In this document: positions 9,637 through 19,082 of the stretch, one piece after another | How positions within the stretch are numbered: position 1 is the stretch's first letter | Layout: the number at the start of each line of letters is the position of its first letter | Source: Rhodospirillaceae bacterium | GTDB lineage: Bacteria > Pseudomonadota > Gammaproteobacteria > Steroidobacterales > Rariloculaceae | Assembly (NCBI GenBank): GCA_024638465.1 | Contig: JAHEKF010000008.1 | Coordinates: 1-64,000, forward strand | Length of the DNA: 64,000 nt | Reading direction: 5' to 3' | Notes under the pieces: model-generated | The model's database searches: none | What the model saw: the letters and a program-made list of their open reading frames with translations, nothing else | What the model was told of the DNA's origin: nothing | Translations under genes and position numbers: made by a program

Positions 9637-10491
9637 TCACGGCGCGGGAGGCACGCGCGCCTGGCAGACCGTCAGCGTCTGAATGTGATGAAAATCGCTC
9701 CGGTCGAGCCAGTATTCACCGGAGCCCGGCTCGCAGCAGGCGCGCAGTCTGCGTTTCAGATCGGCGTCCAGGTAGCGGTGGATCCGCTCTCCCCAGAGGC
9801 CCTCGTAAATCGCATGCTGAAAATACGCTCTGTCAACAGCTGTCAGTGGCTGGGTTCGCTCGATCACATAGGTTCTCGACTCGATTCTGTCGAAGCCCGC
9901 GCGGTCCAGAGCCCCGATCAAGCTACGCACGCCGGCAGTCGCTTCGCGGCTCAGGCCGTAGCGCTCTCGGTAGTACTGGTGACAGGCAGACCGCAACGCA
10001 TCGTCGAGATGCGCGTCCCAGGCGAAGAACATCTCCGCCAGAAAACCGCTCTGGGCCAGCACGATTCGCCCATCGTTCCGCAAACATCGCTTCAGCGCGC
10101 GAAGCACGGTTTCAGCGTTTGCAGCGTGATTGACTGAATTGCAGCACCAGATGACGTCAACGGAAGCGTCTCGAATACAAGGGCGTTGCATGTCGGCCTG
10201 AATCAGCGGTAGCGCGTGCAGGAGTCGCGCAGATCGGAGATGCGGAAACGACAGATCAAGCCCACAGACATAGACGTCCTCGGGCACCTGCTCGGCCAGC
10301 AAGGCAGTCGCCAATCCAGTGCCGCAGCCGACGTCCATGATTACGCCGGTCGACGGCAATGGAATGTCGGCGAAGATCTGTTTCAGCTCTGGTTCGATGA
10401 ATCGTGAAAAACGTTCCAGTTTTTCCGCGTAGGATCTCGACGGCGAATCCTGGAGTGGTCGGTCGCCGCGATTTGCTTCAGTTCTCGGCAA
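9637..10491 (-). CDS. Class I SAM-dependent methyltransferase
   Basis: A second family-11-type methyltransferase with IMDVGCGTGLATALLAE, a VCGLDLSFPHL acidic loop and IWCCNSVNHA in the motif IV region. An ATG lies well upstream inside the cytochrome-barrel gene, so I placed the start at TTG 10491, which has AAGGA nine bases upstream; this gives about 284 residues. The start is uncertain. It sits 57 bp upstream of the next methyltransferase and may be the first gene of the biosynthetic operon. The target is unknown. Confidence 0.75.
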   Translation of the reverse strand: MPRTEANRGDRPLQDSPSRSYAEKLERFSRFIEPELKQIFADIPLPSTGVIMDVGCGTGLATALLAEQVPEDVYVCGLDLSFPHLRSARLLHALPLIQADMQRPCIRDASVDVIWCCNSVNHAANAETVLRALKRCLRNDGRIVLAQSGFLAEMFFAWDAHLDDALRSACHQYYRERYGLSREATAGVRSLIGALDRAGFDRIESRTYVIERTQPLTAVDRAYFQHAIYEGLWGERIHRYLDADLKRRLRACCEPGSGEYWLDRSDFHHIQTLTVCQARVPPAP

Positions 10492-10511
10492 GGGGTTCGT
10501 TCCTTGCGGGA

Positions 10512-11636
10512 TCAGAAATAACCGTGGAGTTCCAGGAAGAACGCTTCTCTGTTGGTAGTAGGGAACAGCGGTACGCCGTTGTAAACGCGATAGCCAACAC
10601 GGGTCTGGAAGAGCTGAAAAGGAGAGTACTCCCACACCACGCTATATCGCTCCTCTTCGTCCTCGGCGACGATATCGCTGGGGTCGAGAAACTCGTACGC
10701 GACTTTCAAATTGTGGCCTTTTCTGAACCGCCAATTTCCCTCGACGAGCGTCGCATAAGTTTCCACGTTGCCGCCGCTCGGCAAATCGTCCTGAATAAAG
10801 TCGAGCTCGGCAAGCCACGAAATCGGTCCCGTTCGCCAGCCGGCGAACAGCGCCTGCATTGTCCGGTCGCCGAGAGGATCTTCGTTGACGTTGTAGCTCG
10901 CACCAACCCGCCACCGTGGTCTCACGTAGACCGCCAAGAGACTCGTCTGGTCCTTGCCGGGACTGCTACCGGCACCCGCCGTGCCGTCGCTAAAAGCCGC
11001 TTGCACCGACCAGCGCGGCAGTTCCAGGCCGAACTCGACGCCGTTATCCGGCGTATTGAAGTTGATACCCGAGCGCTGACGAACAAACGTGTTGTCGTCC
11101 TGCAGCCGCAGACCGAAAGGCAGAAAGAACTGGCCCGCCTTGATCGTGTACTTGCCATTGCCGGGCGTCAACAGCAGGAACGCTTCGCGATTGAGCGAAT
11201 CCCCGGGCGCCAGTTGCTGATCGGCATAGATCGTCAGCAGATCGGGCACGGCCTTGATCTCGAGCTGCACGGTCGCCTTCTCTGTCGCCCATTCGGAGGT
11301 GTCGTTCGCCCCGGGGACATCGGTGCTCGTATAGCCGCCTCTGTAGTTCCCGCCGACTCCGAGCCACCGGGCGATTTCACCGTTCCAGGGTTGCGCCTGG
11401 TCGTCCGACAGGATCGTCCGTTCGGAAATTACCGAGCGTGCATAGATCGTTCCGAAAACGTTTCGCTTGCCGCCGCCTGAAGGATTAACGTGGCAACTGT
11501 TGCACTTCAATCCCGATTCCACCGCGAGGTAAGGCTCCGCCCGACCCGGAGTCGTGGTCAGCATAGCGACGATCCCGGCCGCAATCACAGTCACGGCGAG
11601 TGACCATCGCCCATCTTTTAAGATCAGACCTCTCAC
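10512..11636 (-). CDS. Monoheme cytochrome c-porin fusion (outer membrane)
   Basis: A protein of about 374 residues with a hydrophobic signal sequence (AVTVIAAGIVAML, then RAEPYLA). Immediately after it comes one c-type heme motif, CNSCH, in a CNSCHVNPSGGG context. The remaining 300 or so residues form alternating amphipathic strands ending in LELHGYF, as in an outer-membrane beta-barrel. The layout resembles cytochrome-porin fusions such as the Cyc2 iron oxidases, but the heme context is different and I do not assign that function. The likely start is GTG 11636, overlapping the upstream stop (GTGA). The upstream gene encodes a diheme lipoprotein, so the pair probably handles electrons at the cell envelope. 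Confidence 0.72.
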   Translation of the reverse strand: MRGLILKDGRWSLAVTVIAAGIVAMLTTTPGRAEPYLAVESGLKCNSCHVNPSGGGKRNVFGTIYARSVISERTILSDDQAQPWNGEIARWLGVGGNYRGGYTSTDVPGANDTSEWATEKATVQLEIKAVPDLLTIYADQQLAPGDSLNREAFLLLTPGNGKYTIKAGQFFLPFGLRLQDDNTFVRQRSGINFNTPDNGVEFGLELPRWSVQAAFSDGTAGAGSSPGKDQTSLLAVYVRPRWRVGASYNVNEDPLGDRTMQALFAGWRTGPISWLAELDFIQDDLPSGGNVETYATLVEGNWRFRKGHNLKVAYEFLDPSDIVAEDEEERYSVVWEYSPFQLFQTRVGYRVYNGVPLFPTTNREAFFLELHGYF

Positions 11637-12823
11637 ATCGCCGCTCCATCCGAAATCCACTGACGAATCACGTCGATCGTTGCCTGATCCAACGCGGGAC
11701 CACCCAGCGGCATTTGCCCGCCCACTGAAGCCGTGCCCTCGAGTTTTCTAATCAGGTAGCTGTCGTCCGGATTTCCAGGCTCCACCCGCTCCACCGCGCC
11801 ATTCTGGAGACTCGAGACAGAGACTAACGACATGAAACTCAGCGACAAGCTCGAGAGATCCATGCCTGAGGGAAGATCGGCCGCGTCGTTCGAGGTTGGA
11901 CCGGAATGGCATCCGGCACAAACCGGTGTAAACACATTGTCCTGTATCGACAGCAGTGTAGGCTGGACGCCGGCTACCGAGAAATCGGCTACAAAATTGC
12001 CTCCTTCCGTGCCGTCGCCCGACGGGAACGTTCCCGAGAACTCGCCATCGAGCGCATTGGCGTCAAGATCCTGAATAACGGCCGGTCCCGTTCCTGTCAG
12101 CGTTACCCGGTAGTCATCCTCAACCGGTGCCGTACCCGACATATCGAAGACCGCCGTGCGCGGATTGACCAATGGCACATCGACGGAGTCGGGAAAGACC
12201 GAAACCTCGTTACCATCCGTAAACGTGCCATCTCCGCCGCTTCGAACTACCAGAAATGTCGTTTCGTCCACCGACGCCGCGTTGAGCTCACGATCGAAAA
12301 TCGCCGTTACCGTCATCGGCAGCATCGGCACCGTGGAATCGGGTAGCGGATCGAGACTCGTCACGCGCAAAGGATCCTGTGGAGCGGGCGTGGGGCTGCG
12401 CGGAGCTCCACTCGCGATCCACTGTCGCACGACATCGATCTCGGCTTGCGCGAGAGGCGGAGCCCCTAGCGGCATCTGGCCGCCAACTGACGCGCTGCCA
12501 TCGAGCTTGCGCATCAGATAACTCGAGTCCGGATTACCCGGTGCCACTCGAAGAAGGCCCGATTGCTGAACGCTCGCACGCCCCACGAGCAGGTCATAGC
12601 TGTTTCCCGCATCGAGACGAAGACCGAGAGGCGCAGTTGCGCCGATATGGCAATTACTGCATACAGGCGTGAAGATATTCGCCTGGATCGAGTCGAAGTC
12701 CGACACCAGAACGCCCGATCCCGCGATAAGCGGGCCATCGCCCGATCCACAGCCGGTAATCGATGCAATCGCGATGACCGCGAGGTAGCGCTTTCGAAAA
12801 GCCGGGAGGTACGAGGCGCGCAT
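11633..12823 (-). CDS. Diheme lipoprotein with duplicated cytochrome domains around an Ig-like domain
   Basis: This 396-residue protein has a lipobox-like SITGC near residue 25. Two c-type heme domains follow, CSNCH (55-59) and CAGCH (302-306), each with the same tail: a PGNPDxSYL segment, then GGQMPLG (probable Met ligand) and a final helix ending RQWI. The copies are very similar, so the domain was duplicated. Between them, residues 155-290 look like a bacterial Ig-like domain (TAIFDRELNAASVDETTF, YRVTLTG). The protein is probably anchored in the outer membrane with hemes facing the periplasm. It is coupled to the downstream cytochrome-porin gene. The role is inferred electron transfer; donor and acceptor are unknown. 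Confidence 0.75.
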   Translation of the reverse strand: MRASYLPAFRKRYLAVIAIASITGCGSGDGPLIAGSGVLVSDFDSIQANIFTPVCSNCHIGATAPLGLRLDAGNSYDLLVGRASVQQSGLLRVAPGNPDSSYLMRKLDGSASVGGQMPLGAPPLAQAEIDVVRQWIASGAPRSPTPAPQDPLRVTSLDPLPDSTVPMLPMTVTAIFDRELNAASVDETTFLVVRSGGDGTFTDGNEVSVFPDSVDVPLVNPRTAVFDMSGTAPVEDDYRVTLTGTGPAVIQDLDANALDGEFSGTFPSGDGTEGGNFVADFSVAGVQPTLLSIQDNVFTPVCAGCHSGPTSNDAADLPSGMDLSSLSLSFMSLVSVSSLQNGAVERVEPGNPDDSYLIRKLEGTASVGGQMPLGGPALDQATIDVIRQWISDGAAM

Positions 12824-13070
12824 CAGGATAATTCGCCTGCTAGAGTAGCTATGATCATAAATGGCAGTCTCACCGAGCGACGAAACTGCCGCAGATGGGG
12901 TTTGGATTGTACCTTCAAAATTTGAGCGCTACAGCCCGAAAAAGCTCGCGTTTGGCCAGGGCCAGCGCCCAGAGATCCACGTGCTTCTGCAGGACGCGGG
13001 CCACAATCAGCCTCTCTGCGCTTATGATTGAGGCGGGCGCGAGAGAAAAATCAGCGGGACGTCCGACATC

Positions 13071-15017
13071 ATGAGTGAACAAAAAATCTACCCGGTTTCG
13101 GCCGAGACAGCTGCGCATGCATGGGCCGATTCCGGCACCTACGAATCGATGTATGCCGACTCGATCGAGAACCCGGAGTCGTTCTGGGCAGAGCATGCGC
13201 GAAAACTCGATTGGGTTAAGCCGTTTAAAGACATCAAAGACACGTCTTACGCAGCCGACGACCTGCACATTCGCTGGTTCGCGGACGGTGAAATCAACGT
13301 CGCCACGAACTGCCTCGACCGGCATCTCGCGGAACGCGCGGACCAGGTGGCCATCATCTGGGAAGGAGATGAACCTGATGACACCGAGCACATAACCTAC
13401 CGTGAGCTCCATGATCGCGTCTGCCGCTTCGGTAGCGCCCTGCGCACACTGGGCGTCAAAAAAGGCGATCGCGTAACCATCTACATGCCAATGATTCCCG
13501 AAGCGGCGATCGCGATGCTCGCCTGTGCGCGTATCGGCGCGATCCATTCCGTCGTCTTCGGCGGCTTCTCTCCGGAGGCCCTGCGCGGACGTATCGAAGA
13601 CTGCGAGTCGAACGTCGTAATCACCGCAGACGAAGGTATTCGTGGCGGCAAATCGATTCCACTGAAGGCGAATGTCGATGCAGCCATCGACGGGTTGACG
13701 AGTGAGCACGTCGATTCCGTGGTCGTCGTGAAACGAACCGGTAGCGAGATCGGCTGGACCGATGGCCGCGATCACTGGTATCACGAAATCACATCCGCTG
13801 CCGATCCCGAGTGCAAAGCGGAAGTAATGAATGCCGAAGACCCGCTATTCATTCTCTACACCTCCGGCTCGACCGGAAAACCGAAGGGCGTGCTGCACAC
13901 CTCGGCCGGATACCTGCTGTTCGCATCCATAACGCATCAGTACGTCTTCGATTATCACGAGGGCGATATTTACTGGTGCACGGCGGATGTCGGCTGGGTC
14001 ACGGGCCACAGCTATATCGTCTACGGCCCTCTCGCGAACGGCGCAACGACACTGATGTTCGAGGGTGTACCCAACTACCCGGACTCGAGCCGTTTCTGGC
14101 AGATAGTGGACAAGCACGACGTCAACATTTTTTATACGGCACCGACGGCCATTCGCGCTCTGATGCGTGATGGCGATGAACCGGTCAAGCGGACATCGCG
14201 TCGATCGCTAAGGATCCTCGGTACCGTCGGCGAGCCGATTAATCCCGAGGCCTGGGAGTGGTACTACCACGTGGTCGGTGACTCGCGATGCCCCATCGTC
14301 GATACCTGGTGGCAGACCGAGACGGGCGGGATCCTGATAACGCCGCTCCCTGGCGCTACCGCGCTGAAACCGGGCTCGGCGATGCGGCCTTTCTTCGGCA
14401 TCACGCCCGCAATCGTCGATCACGAAGGCAGTATCCGCGAGGGCGAGGCCGTCGGCAATCTCGTGATACTCGATAGCTGGCCCGGGCAGATGCGGACCGT
14501 CTACGGCGACCATCAGCGCTTTTTCGAGACTTACTTCAGCCAGTTTCCCGGCAAGTACTTTGCCGGCGACGGCGCACGCCGCGATGCTGACGGCGATTAC
14601 TGGATCACCGGGCGCGTGGACGATGTCATCAATGTCTCGGGACACCGTATGGGCACGGCCGAAGTCGAGAGTGCGCTCGTCGCGCATCCGAAAGTAGCGG
14701 AATCGGCGGTCGTCGGTTTCCCGCACGAGATCAAGGGCCAGGGGATTTACGCCTACGTAACTCTGAACGCAAACGAGCCTCCGAGCGACGCGCTGCGCGA
14801 TGAACTCGTCCTGTGGGTTCGCAAGGAAATCGGCCCGATCGCAGCACCGGACCTGCTTCAATGGGCGCCCGGGCTACCGAAGACGCGCTCCGGGAAAATC
14901 ATGCGAAGAATCCTGCGCAAGGTCGCGGCCGATGACTTCGAGAATCTCGGCGACACGTCGACGCTCGCGGATCCATCGGTCGTCGAGGAGCTCATCGACA
15001 ATCGAATGAACCGATAA
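13071..15017 (+). CDS. acs: Acetyl-CoA synthetase (AMP-forming)
   Basis: A 648-residue enzyme, the usual Acs length. It activates acetate with ATP and CoA to acetyl-CoA via acetyl-AMP in the cytoplasm. The adenylation P-loop [12 protein letters not shown], the WWQTETGG motif, the C-terminal [17 protein letters not shown] hinge and the [10 protein letters not shown] motif are all present; the last contains the lysine that Pat-type enzymes acetylate. The ATG at 13071 gives [10 protein letters not shown]. It stands alone on the plus strand, and the 247 bp upstream must hold its promoter; no recognisable operator was found. It ends 10 bp from the convergent yggX. Confidence 0.97.
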   Translation: MSEQKIYPVSAETAAHAWADSGTYESMYADSIENPESFWAEHARKLDWVKPFKDIKDTSYAADDLHIRWFADGEINVATNCLDRHLAERADQVAIIWEGDEPDDTEHITYRELHDRVCRFGSALRTLGVKKGDRVTIYMPMIPEAAIAMLACARIGAIHSVVFGGFSPEALRGRIEDCESNVVITADEGIRGGKSIPLKANVDAAIDGLTSEHVDSVVVVKRTGSEIGWTDGRDHWYHEITSAADPECKAEVMNAEDPLFILYTSGSTGKPKGVLHTSAGYLLFASITHQYVFDYHEGDIYWCTADVGWVTGHSYIVYGPLANGATTLMFEGVPNYPDSSRFWQIVDKHDVNIFYTAPTAIRALMRDGDEPVKRTSRRSLRILGTVGEPINPEAWEWYYHVVGDSRCPIVDTWWQTETGGILITPLPGATALKPGSAMRPFFGITPAIVDHEGSIREGEAVGNLVILDSWPGQMRTVYGDHQRFFETYFSQFPGKYFAGDGARRDADGDYWITGRVDDVINVSGHRMGTAEVESALVAHPKVAESAVVGFPHEIKGQGIYAYVTLNANEPPSDALRDELVLWVRKEIGPIAAPDLLQWAPGLPKTRSGKIMRRILRKVAADDFENLGDTSTLADPSVVEELIDNRMNR

Positions 15018-15027
15018 GGCATCTCGA

Positions 15028-15294
15028 CTAAACTTGCTCGAAGTCGGGCGGCTTCTCCGAACCTTCGCCGAAAAAGAACTTCTCCATCTCCTGCTCGAGA
15101 AACTCGCGAGCCTTCGGCTCGATCGGCGTGAGCCGATACTCGTTAATGAGCATGGTCTGGTGACCGAGCCAACGCTGCCAGGCGAGCTTGGAAACGTTGT
15201 CAAAGATGCGCTGGCCGAGCTCGCCCGGATAAGTCGGCCGATCGAGGCCTTCGGACTCTGTTCCGAGCAGTACGCAGTTCACGATTCGTGCCAT
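15028..15294 (-). CDS. yggX: Probable Fe(2+)-trafficking protein
   Basis: An 88-residue YggX-family protein ([42 protein letters not shown]), full family length, with the conserved Cys near the N-terminus. YggX protects Fe-S enzymes against oxidants and is proposed to shuttle ferrous iron in the cytoplasm. It lies 15 bp downstream of mutY, the arrangement known from enterobacteria; this fits, because MutY carries a 4Fe-4S cluster. The ATG is at 15294. Confidence 0.96.
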   Translation of the reverse strand: MARIVNCVLLGTESEGLDRPTYPGELGQRIFDNVSKLAWQRWLGHQTMLINEYRLTPIEPKAREFLEQEMEKFFFGEGSEKPPDFEQV

Positions 15295-15309
15295 GGTTTC
15301 TCTTCGAAG

Positions 15310-16350
15310 TTAATGCAGTGTGCTCAGTAGCGCGGCAATCGGCGCCGCGATGCCGACATCGAGTTGTCCCTGCGGTTTATACCAAAGCCAATCCGCGCTA
15401 TCCATTACACTCTCGACAGTGCCGTCCAGTTCGAGCATGAGCGGCTCGATACGCAGATCGAAATGGGTGAAGGAATGGTCGATAGGCTCCAGCGACTGTC
15501 GGCTCGCCACGCCTGCGCCCAGTCGGCTGGCGCACCAGCTTGCTGCTTCGCTCGCGTCGGCCAGTTCAGGAAGGCTGTAGAGCCCACCCCAGATTCCCGT
15601 ATCCGGTCGGCGCTCGAGCAGTACTCGGCGTGCCGGATCGCGGACAAGCAATACGGCAACGCTGCGCTGTCGGCGTGTCGCTCGCGGCTTACGGTGCGGA
15701 AATTCGCTCTGATTTCCGGCGATACGCGCAGCGCATCGCTCTCGAACGGGACATCGCGCGCAGCCCGGGTCGCTGCGCTTACACAAGGTTGCGCCGAGAT
15801 CCATGATCGCCTGTGTGTAGTCGGCAACGTTTTCGTGCGGCGTAAGTTGTTCCGCCAGATTCCAGAGCTCGCGCGCGACGGAGGTATGCCCCGGCCAACC
15901 CGGTACCGCGAAGTATCTCGCAAGGACGCGCTTGACGTTGCCATCGAGTATGAATGCTCGCTTGCCGAAACCGAGCGCCAGTATCGCGCCTGCCGTCGAA
16001 CGACCGATGCCAGGGAGCGCCACGAGCTCGTCCAGCGTTTGCGGCAAACCACCGTCGTATTCATCAACGACAATTGCAGCCGCGTCATGGAGATTGCGCG
16101 CCCTCGCGTAATAGCCGAGGCCAGACCAGTGAGCCAGCACCTCGTCCCGTCGCGCGCGTGCTAGCGACGTTACGTCAGGGAAACGTTCGAGAAATCGCTC
16201 GAAATAGGGTATTGCGGTCGAAACCTGGGTCTGCTGCAGCATGATCTCGGATACCCAGATCGAGTAAGGCGTTGCCGAGCGCTGCCATGGCAGATCGTGA
16301 CGGCCCTCTACGTCATACCAGTCAAGAACCTGTCGCGCGAACGCGTTCAA
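15310..16350 (-). CDS. mutY: A/G-specific adenine glycosylase
   Basis: An enzyme of about 346 residues that removes adenine opposite 8-oxoguanine. It has the catalytic Glu in SEIMLQQTQV, the helix-hairpin-helix LPGIGRSTAGAIL and the catalytic Asp in LDGNVKRV. The 4Fe-4S ligands are in the pattern C-x6-C-x2-C-x5-C (CKRSDPGCARCPVRERC). The C-terminal third is the Nudix-like 8-oxoG recognition domain. No ATG gives a sensible N-terminus; TTG 16350 overlaps the upstream stop (TTGA) and gives MNAFARQVLDWY, the normal family start. The longer frame adds a non-homologous extension overlapping the upstream gene. Confidence 0.95.
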   Translation of the reverse strand: MNAFARQVLDWYDVEGRHDLPWQRSATPYSIWVSEIMLQQTQVSTAIPYFERFLERFPDVTSLARARRDEVLAHWSGLGYYARARNLHDAAAIVVDEYDGGLPQTLDELVALPGIGRSTAGAILALGFGKRAFILDGNVKRVLARYFAVPGWPGHTSVARELWNLAEQLTPHENVADYTQAIMDLGATLCKRSDPGCARCPVRERCAARIAGNQSEFPHRKPRATRRQRSVAVLLVRDPARRVLLERRPDTGIWGGLYSLPELADASEAASWCASRLGAGVASRQSLEPIDHSFTHFDLRIEPLMLELDGTVESVMDSADWLWYKPQGQLDVGIAAPIAALLSTLH

Positions 16351-16940
16351 TCGATTTCGTAGGATGCGACGGGCAGCGACGCCGCTTCGCGTGCAAGCCT
16401 TTCGATTCGATTGATGGCTCCCACTCCCCCGCGCGTCAGACGCCGTTTGAGAACCCAGGGTCCGATCAGAGGCGGCACCCAGAAATCGGGCTCCATGACG
16501 AAACGATAGGTCATGCTCGTACCGCTCTCTTCGGGTTCCAGGGTCCATTCGGAGGTGCTGAATCGGAAATCGCTCTGCTCCGGAAGAGTGTCGGTCCGAA
16601 TGAAACCCGGCTTCGCCACGGTCATTCTCTCGACGCGACGCATACTCACGCAGAAGAACAGGACACAACCCTCCATACGAGTGAAGATGATCGGAATGCC
16701 GTCTTCATCCGGTTCGAGAAATCCGTACTCTTTATAAGTACTGGAGATTCGCCCGAACCGCTCGTAGTCGGTCAGCACCTCGAAGATCGCTTCGCGCGGG
16801 GCATCGATGAACGTGTTCGAGACGAGCCTGTAGACGCCATCGTCATAATCGACTTCGATTGTGCGGATCGATGCCGCGCAAATGGTTCCGGCACCGAGCG
16901 CGCCGGCGGCCAACAGCGAAAGTCGCGCGATCAACGTCAC
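16347..16940 (-). CDS. Exported SRPBCC (START-like) family protein
   Basis: A 197-residue protein with an N-terminal signal sequence (LSLLAAGALGAGTICAAS). A SRPBCC/polyketide-cyclase-like fold follows: the opening strand VSNTFIDAPREAIFEVLTDY, then STYKEYGF, and a long C-terminal helix (GVGAINRIERLAREA). The fold binds hydrophobic ligands, and the exported form suggests a lipid-related periplasmic role. The GTG start at 16940 overlaps the AsmA stop (GTGA) and its own stop overlaps mutY's TTG. Function beyond the fold is not known. Confidence 0.72.
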   Translation of the reverse strand: MTLIARLSLLAAGALGAGTICAASIRTIEVDYDDGVYRLVSNTFIDAPREAIFEVLTDYERFGRISSTYKEYGFLEPDEDGIPIIFTRMEGCVLFFCVSMRRVERMTVAKPGFIRTDTLPEQSDFRFSTSEWTLEPEESGTSMTYRFVMEPDFWVPPLIGPWVLKRRLTRGGVGAINRIERLAREAASLPVASYEID

Positions 16941-19015
16941 CGGTCGAAGATATTCCTCAGGCCTTCGAGCCGCTCTTCGAGTTCGTTGATCTCTTCGCGA
17001 TCCTCCTCGTCGAGTCGCTCCTCTAGTTCCTGTTGCAGTGCTTCTTCAGCTTCGGCGCGAACCATTGCGCTGAAATCCGGCCGAACCGACGGAGCGCTCG
17101 CGGCTCCGGAGATGGACAGCGGCAACTCGTCACCGGCAAGATCGACCATATCCGGATCGGACTGAAGCGTCTCACCGTCGACGAAAATCGCAACGACGTC
17201 GAAGTCGATCGTGTCTTCGACGAGGTTCAGCGTCCCTCCTCCCGTCGCGGTCATGAAATCGAGATCGGCCCGCAGGTCCCGGCTGGTCATTACACCGTCG
17301 CTCAGAACGCCCGACATGGAAACTTCGGAGATGGGGGTTCGCGGCGCACCGGCAGCCCGCTGCGGCGCATCGCGACGGTCGAAGACTGCCCGCGCACGGC
17401 GCAGCTCGTACCACATATCGACGCCTTCCCAGGCACCATCCGCCAGAGAGAAAGACACGTCACCATCCAGTTGCCGGCGAACGTCGCCGAGATTTGCGCC
17501 TGCCGCAGACAGGTCCATGTTCAAATCGAGTGTGCCCGAAACCAGTTCGCCGTCGAGCAGATCGTTAACGAGTAACGCCGAATCGACGCCGCTCAGAGAT
17601 TGGTCAATCGTCAGATTCGCCGAGCTTCCCTCGACCACGACCCCGATTTCGCCGCCGAACGTGCCGCCGTAGAGCCCTGCACGCGGCTGCAGCGCGACCC
17701 GCCCGTTAGCGGCCGTAAGGGAGAACTCGACGTCGCTCATCGTCAGACCCGAAAATTGGGTTTGCGCGATCGCGATTCGTCCGTTTGCGTTAAGGGTACG
17801 CAATGCGTCGAGCGGCAGATCGACTTCATCCAGCGAACCCTCGTCATCGGCTGCACCTTCCGCGGGTGGTGGCAGATAGCGATCGAGGTTGATCTCGTTG
17901 ATCGCGAGATCGAAGCGCAGACTGTCACCCACGTAACCGAGCTCGCCAACGAGTTCGCTGTCGTCGAGGACGAGCGTGAGATCCTCGAGCATCATCCGGT
18001 TCGCGTCGTAAGCCAGATCCGCAGCGATGCTTGCGTTAGCCAAAACGTCAGGGTCGGCAGTCTCGATCTCCGTCCCGAGTTCGTTCAGCAATCCGCTCGG
18101 ATCGAAATCTTCGATCTCGATGGCGCCGGCCAGCGTCAGGTTGCTGAATAACCGGGTGCCGCTCAGAGATCCGGAAATGTTCAGGCCCAGTATCTCGAAC
18201 TCGAGATCTTCCAGATCCAGCGTCTCCGCCTCGAGGTTCGCCGCGAGCGCGCTCAAGCTGAGGTTCGCCTCGCCCTCGCCTCCGGGCCAGGCAGATCCGC
18301 TACCGGCTATCCCGACATCGACACTGTCGAGTCGATAGACGTTGTCAGCAAGTCCCAGAGTTGCGTCCATTGATGCATCTACCGCTACATCGATCGAATC
18401 TCCGGCTAACGTGAACTCCAGATCCAGCGGAAACGCGACCCCGGGCCCGAAGCCCGACGCGTCCATATTGAAATTCCCGAGTTGCCAACTGGTCGAGGCG
18501 GCCGCATCGTTCCAGTTGATCTCGGCATCCGCAACGACGATCGCGCCAACATCGAGGTCCAGCTCCGTACCGTCGGCAGACGCCTGATCGTCCGAAGCGG
18601 GCGTTGTCGCGGCGCCCCCGTCCATCTGCCAGTTGCTGTCGCCGGTTGCGCTGCGCTCCAGGTTCAGAACGAGCCCATCGAGACGGGCTTCGCCGATTTC
18701 GACCCTTCGCGACAACAACGGTAATAGCCCAACCGCTAGACTCGCGCCATCGATTCGCGCGAAGGGTTCGGCTCCGAAGCCGGCGGCGTTGGAGAGCGTC
18801 GCTTCGCCCACCGCGATCCGGATACCGGGAAAGACGTCGAGTTCGAGATCGCCTTCAAGCGTAAGCTGCCGGCCGGTTGACTGCTCGACTGCGGCCGAGA
18901 TTTCTTCCTTGTAAGCGTTCGGGTCGAAGAACATCGTTAGCGCAACGATGGCGACGACAAATAGCAGCACGACTGCGCCGCCAACGATTGCTATCAGTTT
19001 TACGATTCTTCCCAT
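16937..19015 (-). CDS. AsmA-family protein
   Basis: A 692-residue protein with one N-terminal membrane helix (residues about 7-30, AIVGGAVVLLFVVAIVALTM). The AsmA signature follows: FDPNAYKEEI, then STGRQLTLEGDLELDVFPG. A long periplasmic beta-rich region contains the C-terminal AsmA_2-type segment (LDGDVSFSLADGAWEGVD). The last 40 residues are highly charged (EERLDEEDREEINELEE). AsmA-like proteins are thought to bridge the periplasm and help phospholipid transport to the outer membrane. It heads the run asmA-SRPBCC-mutY-yggX, all tightly packed. Confidence 0.88.
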   Translation of the reverse strand: MGRIVKLIAIVGGAVVLLFVVAIVALTMFFDPNAYKEEISAAVEQSTGRQLTLEGDLELDVFPGIRIAVGEATLSNAAGFGAEPFARIDGASLAVGLLPLLSRRVEIGEARLDGLVLNLERSATGDSNWQMDGGAATTPASDDQASADGTELDLDVGAIVVADAEINWNDAAASTSWQLGNFNMDASGFGPGVAFPLDLEFTLAGDSIDVAVDASMDATLGLADNVYRLDSVDVGIAGSGSAWPGGEGEANLSLSALAANLEAETLDLEDLEFEILGLNISGSLSGTRLFSNLTLAGAIEIEDFDPSGLLNELGTEIETADPDVLANASIAADLAYDANRMMLEDLTLVLDDSELVGELGYVGDSLRFDLAINEINLDRYLPPPAEGAADDEGSLDEVDLPLDALRTLNANGRIAIAQTQFSGLTMSDVEFSLTAANGRVALQPRAGLYGGTFGGEIGVVVEGSSANLTIDQSLSGVDSALLVNDLLDGELVSGTLDLNMDLSAAGANLGDVRRQLDGDVSFSLADGAWEGVDMWYELRRARAVFDRRDAPQRAAGAPRTPISEVSMSGVLSDGVMTSRDLRADLDFMTATGGGTLNLVEDTIDFDVVAIFVDGETLQSDPDMVDLAGDELPLSISGAASAPSVRPDFSAMVRAEAEEALQQELEERLDEEDREEINELEERLEGLRNIFDR

Positions 19016-19082
19016 CGGATAATTCCTCGACTCGGAGTTGGAACGGAGCTACGCCGATCAATGTCGGCGCACCTCGAGGTAG

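Noticed and set aside
10512-11636. Cyc2 iron oxidase
   Set aside because: The one-heme plus barrel layout is similar, but the CNSCHVNPSGGG context is widespread in other envelope proteins and no iron-oxidation context is visible.
12915-13026. Short minus-strand coding segment between the diheme lipoprotein gene and acs
   Set aside because: It is a 36-codon tail of an antisense ORF to acs without a ribosome-binding site or family match.
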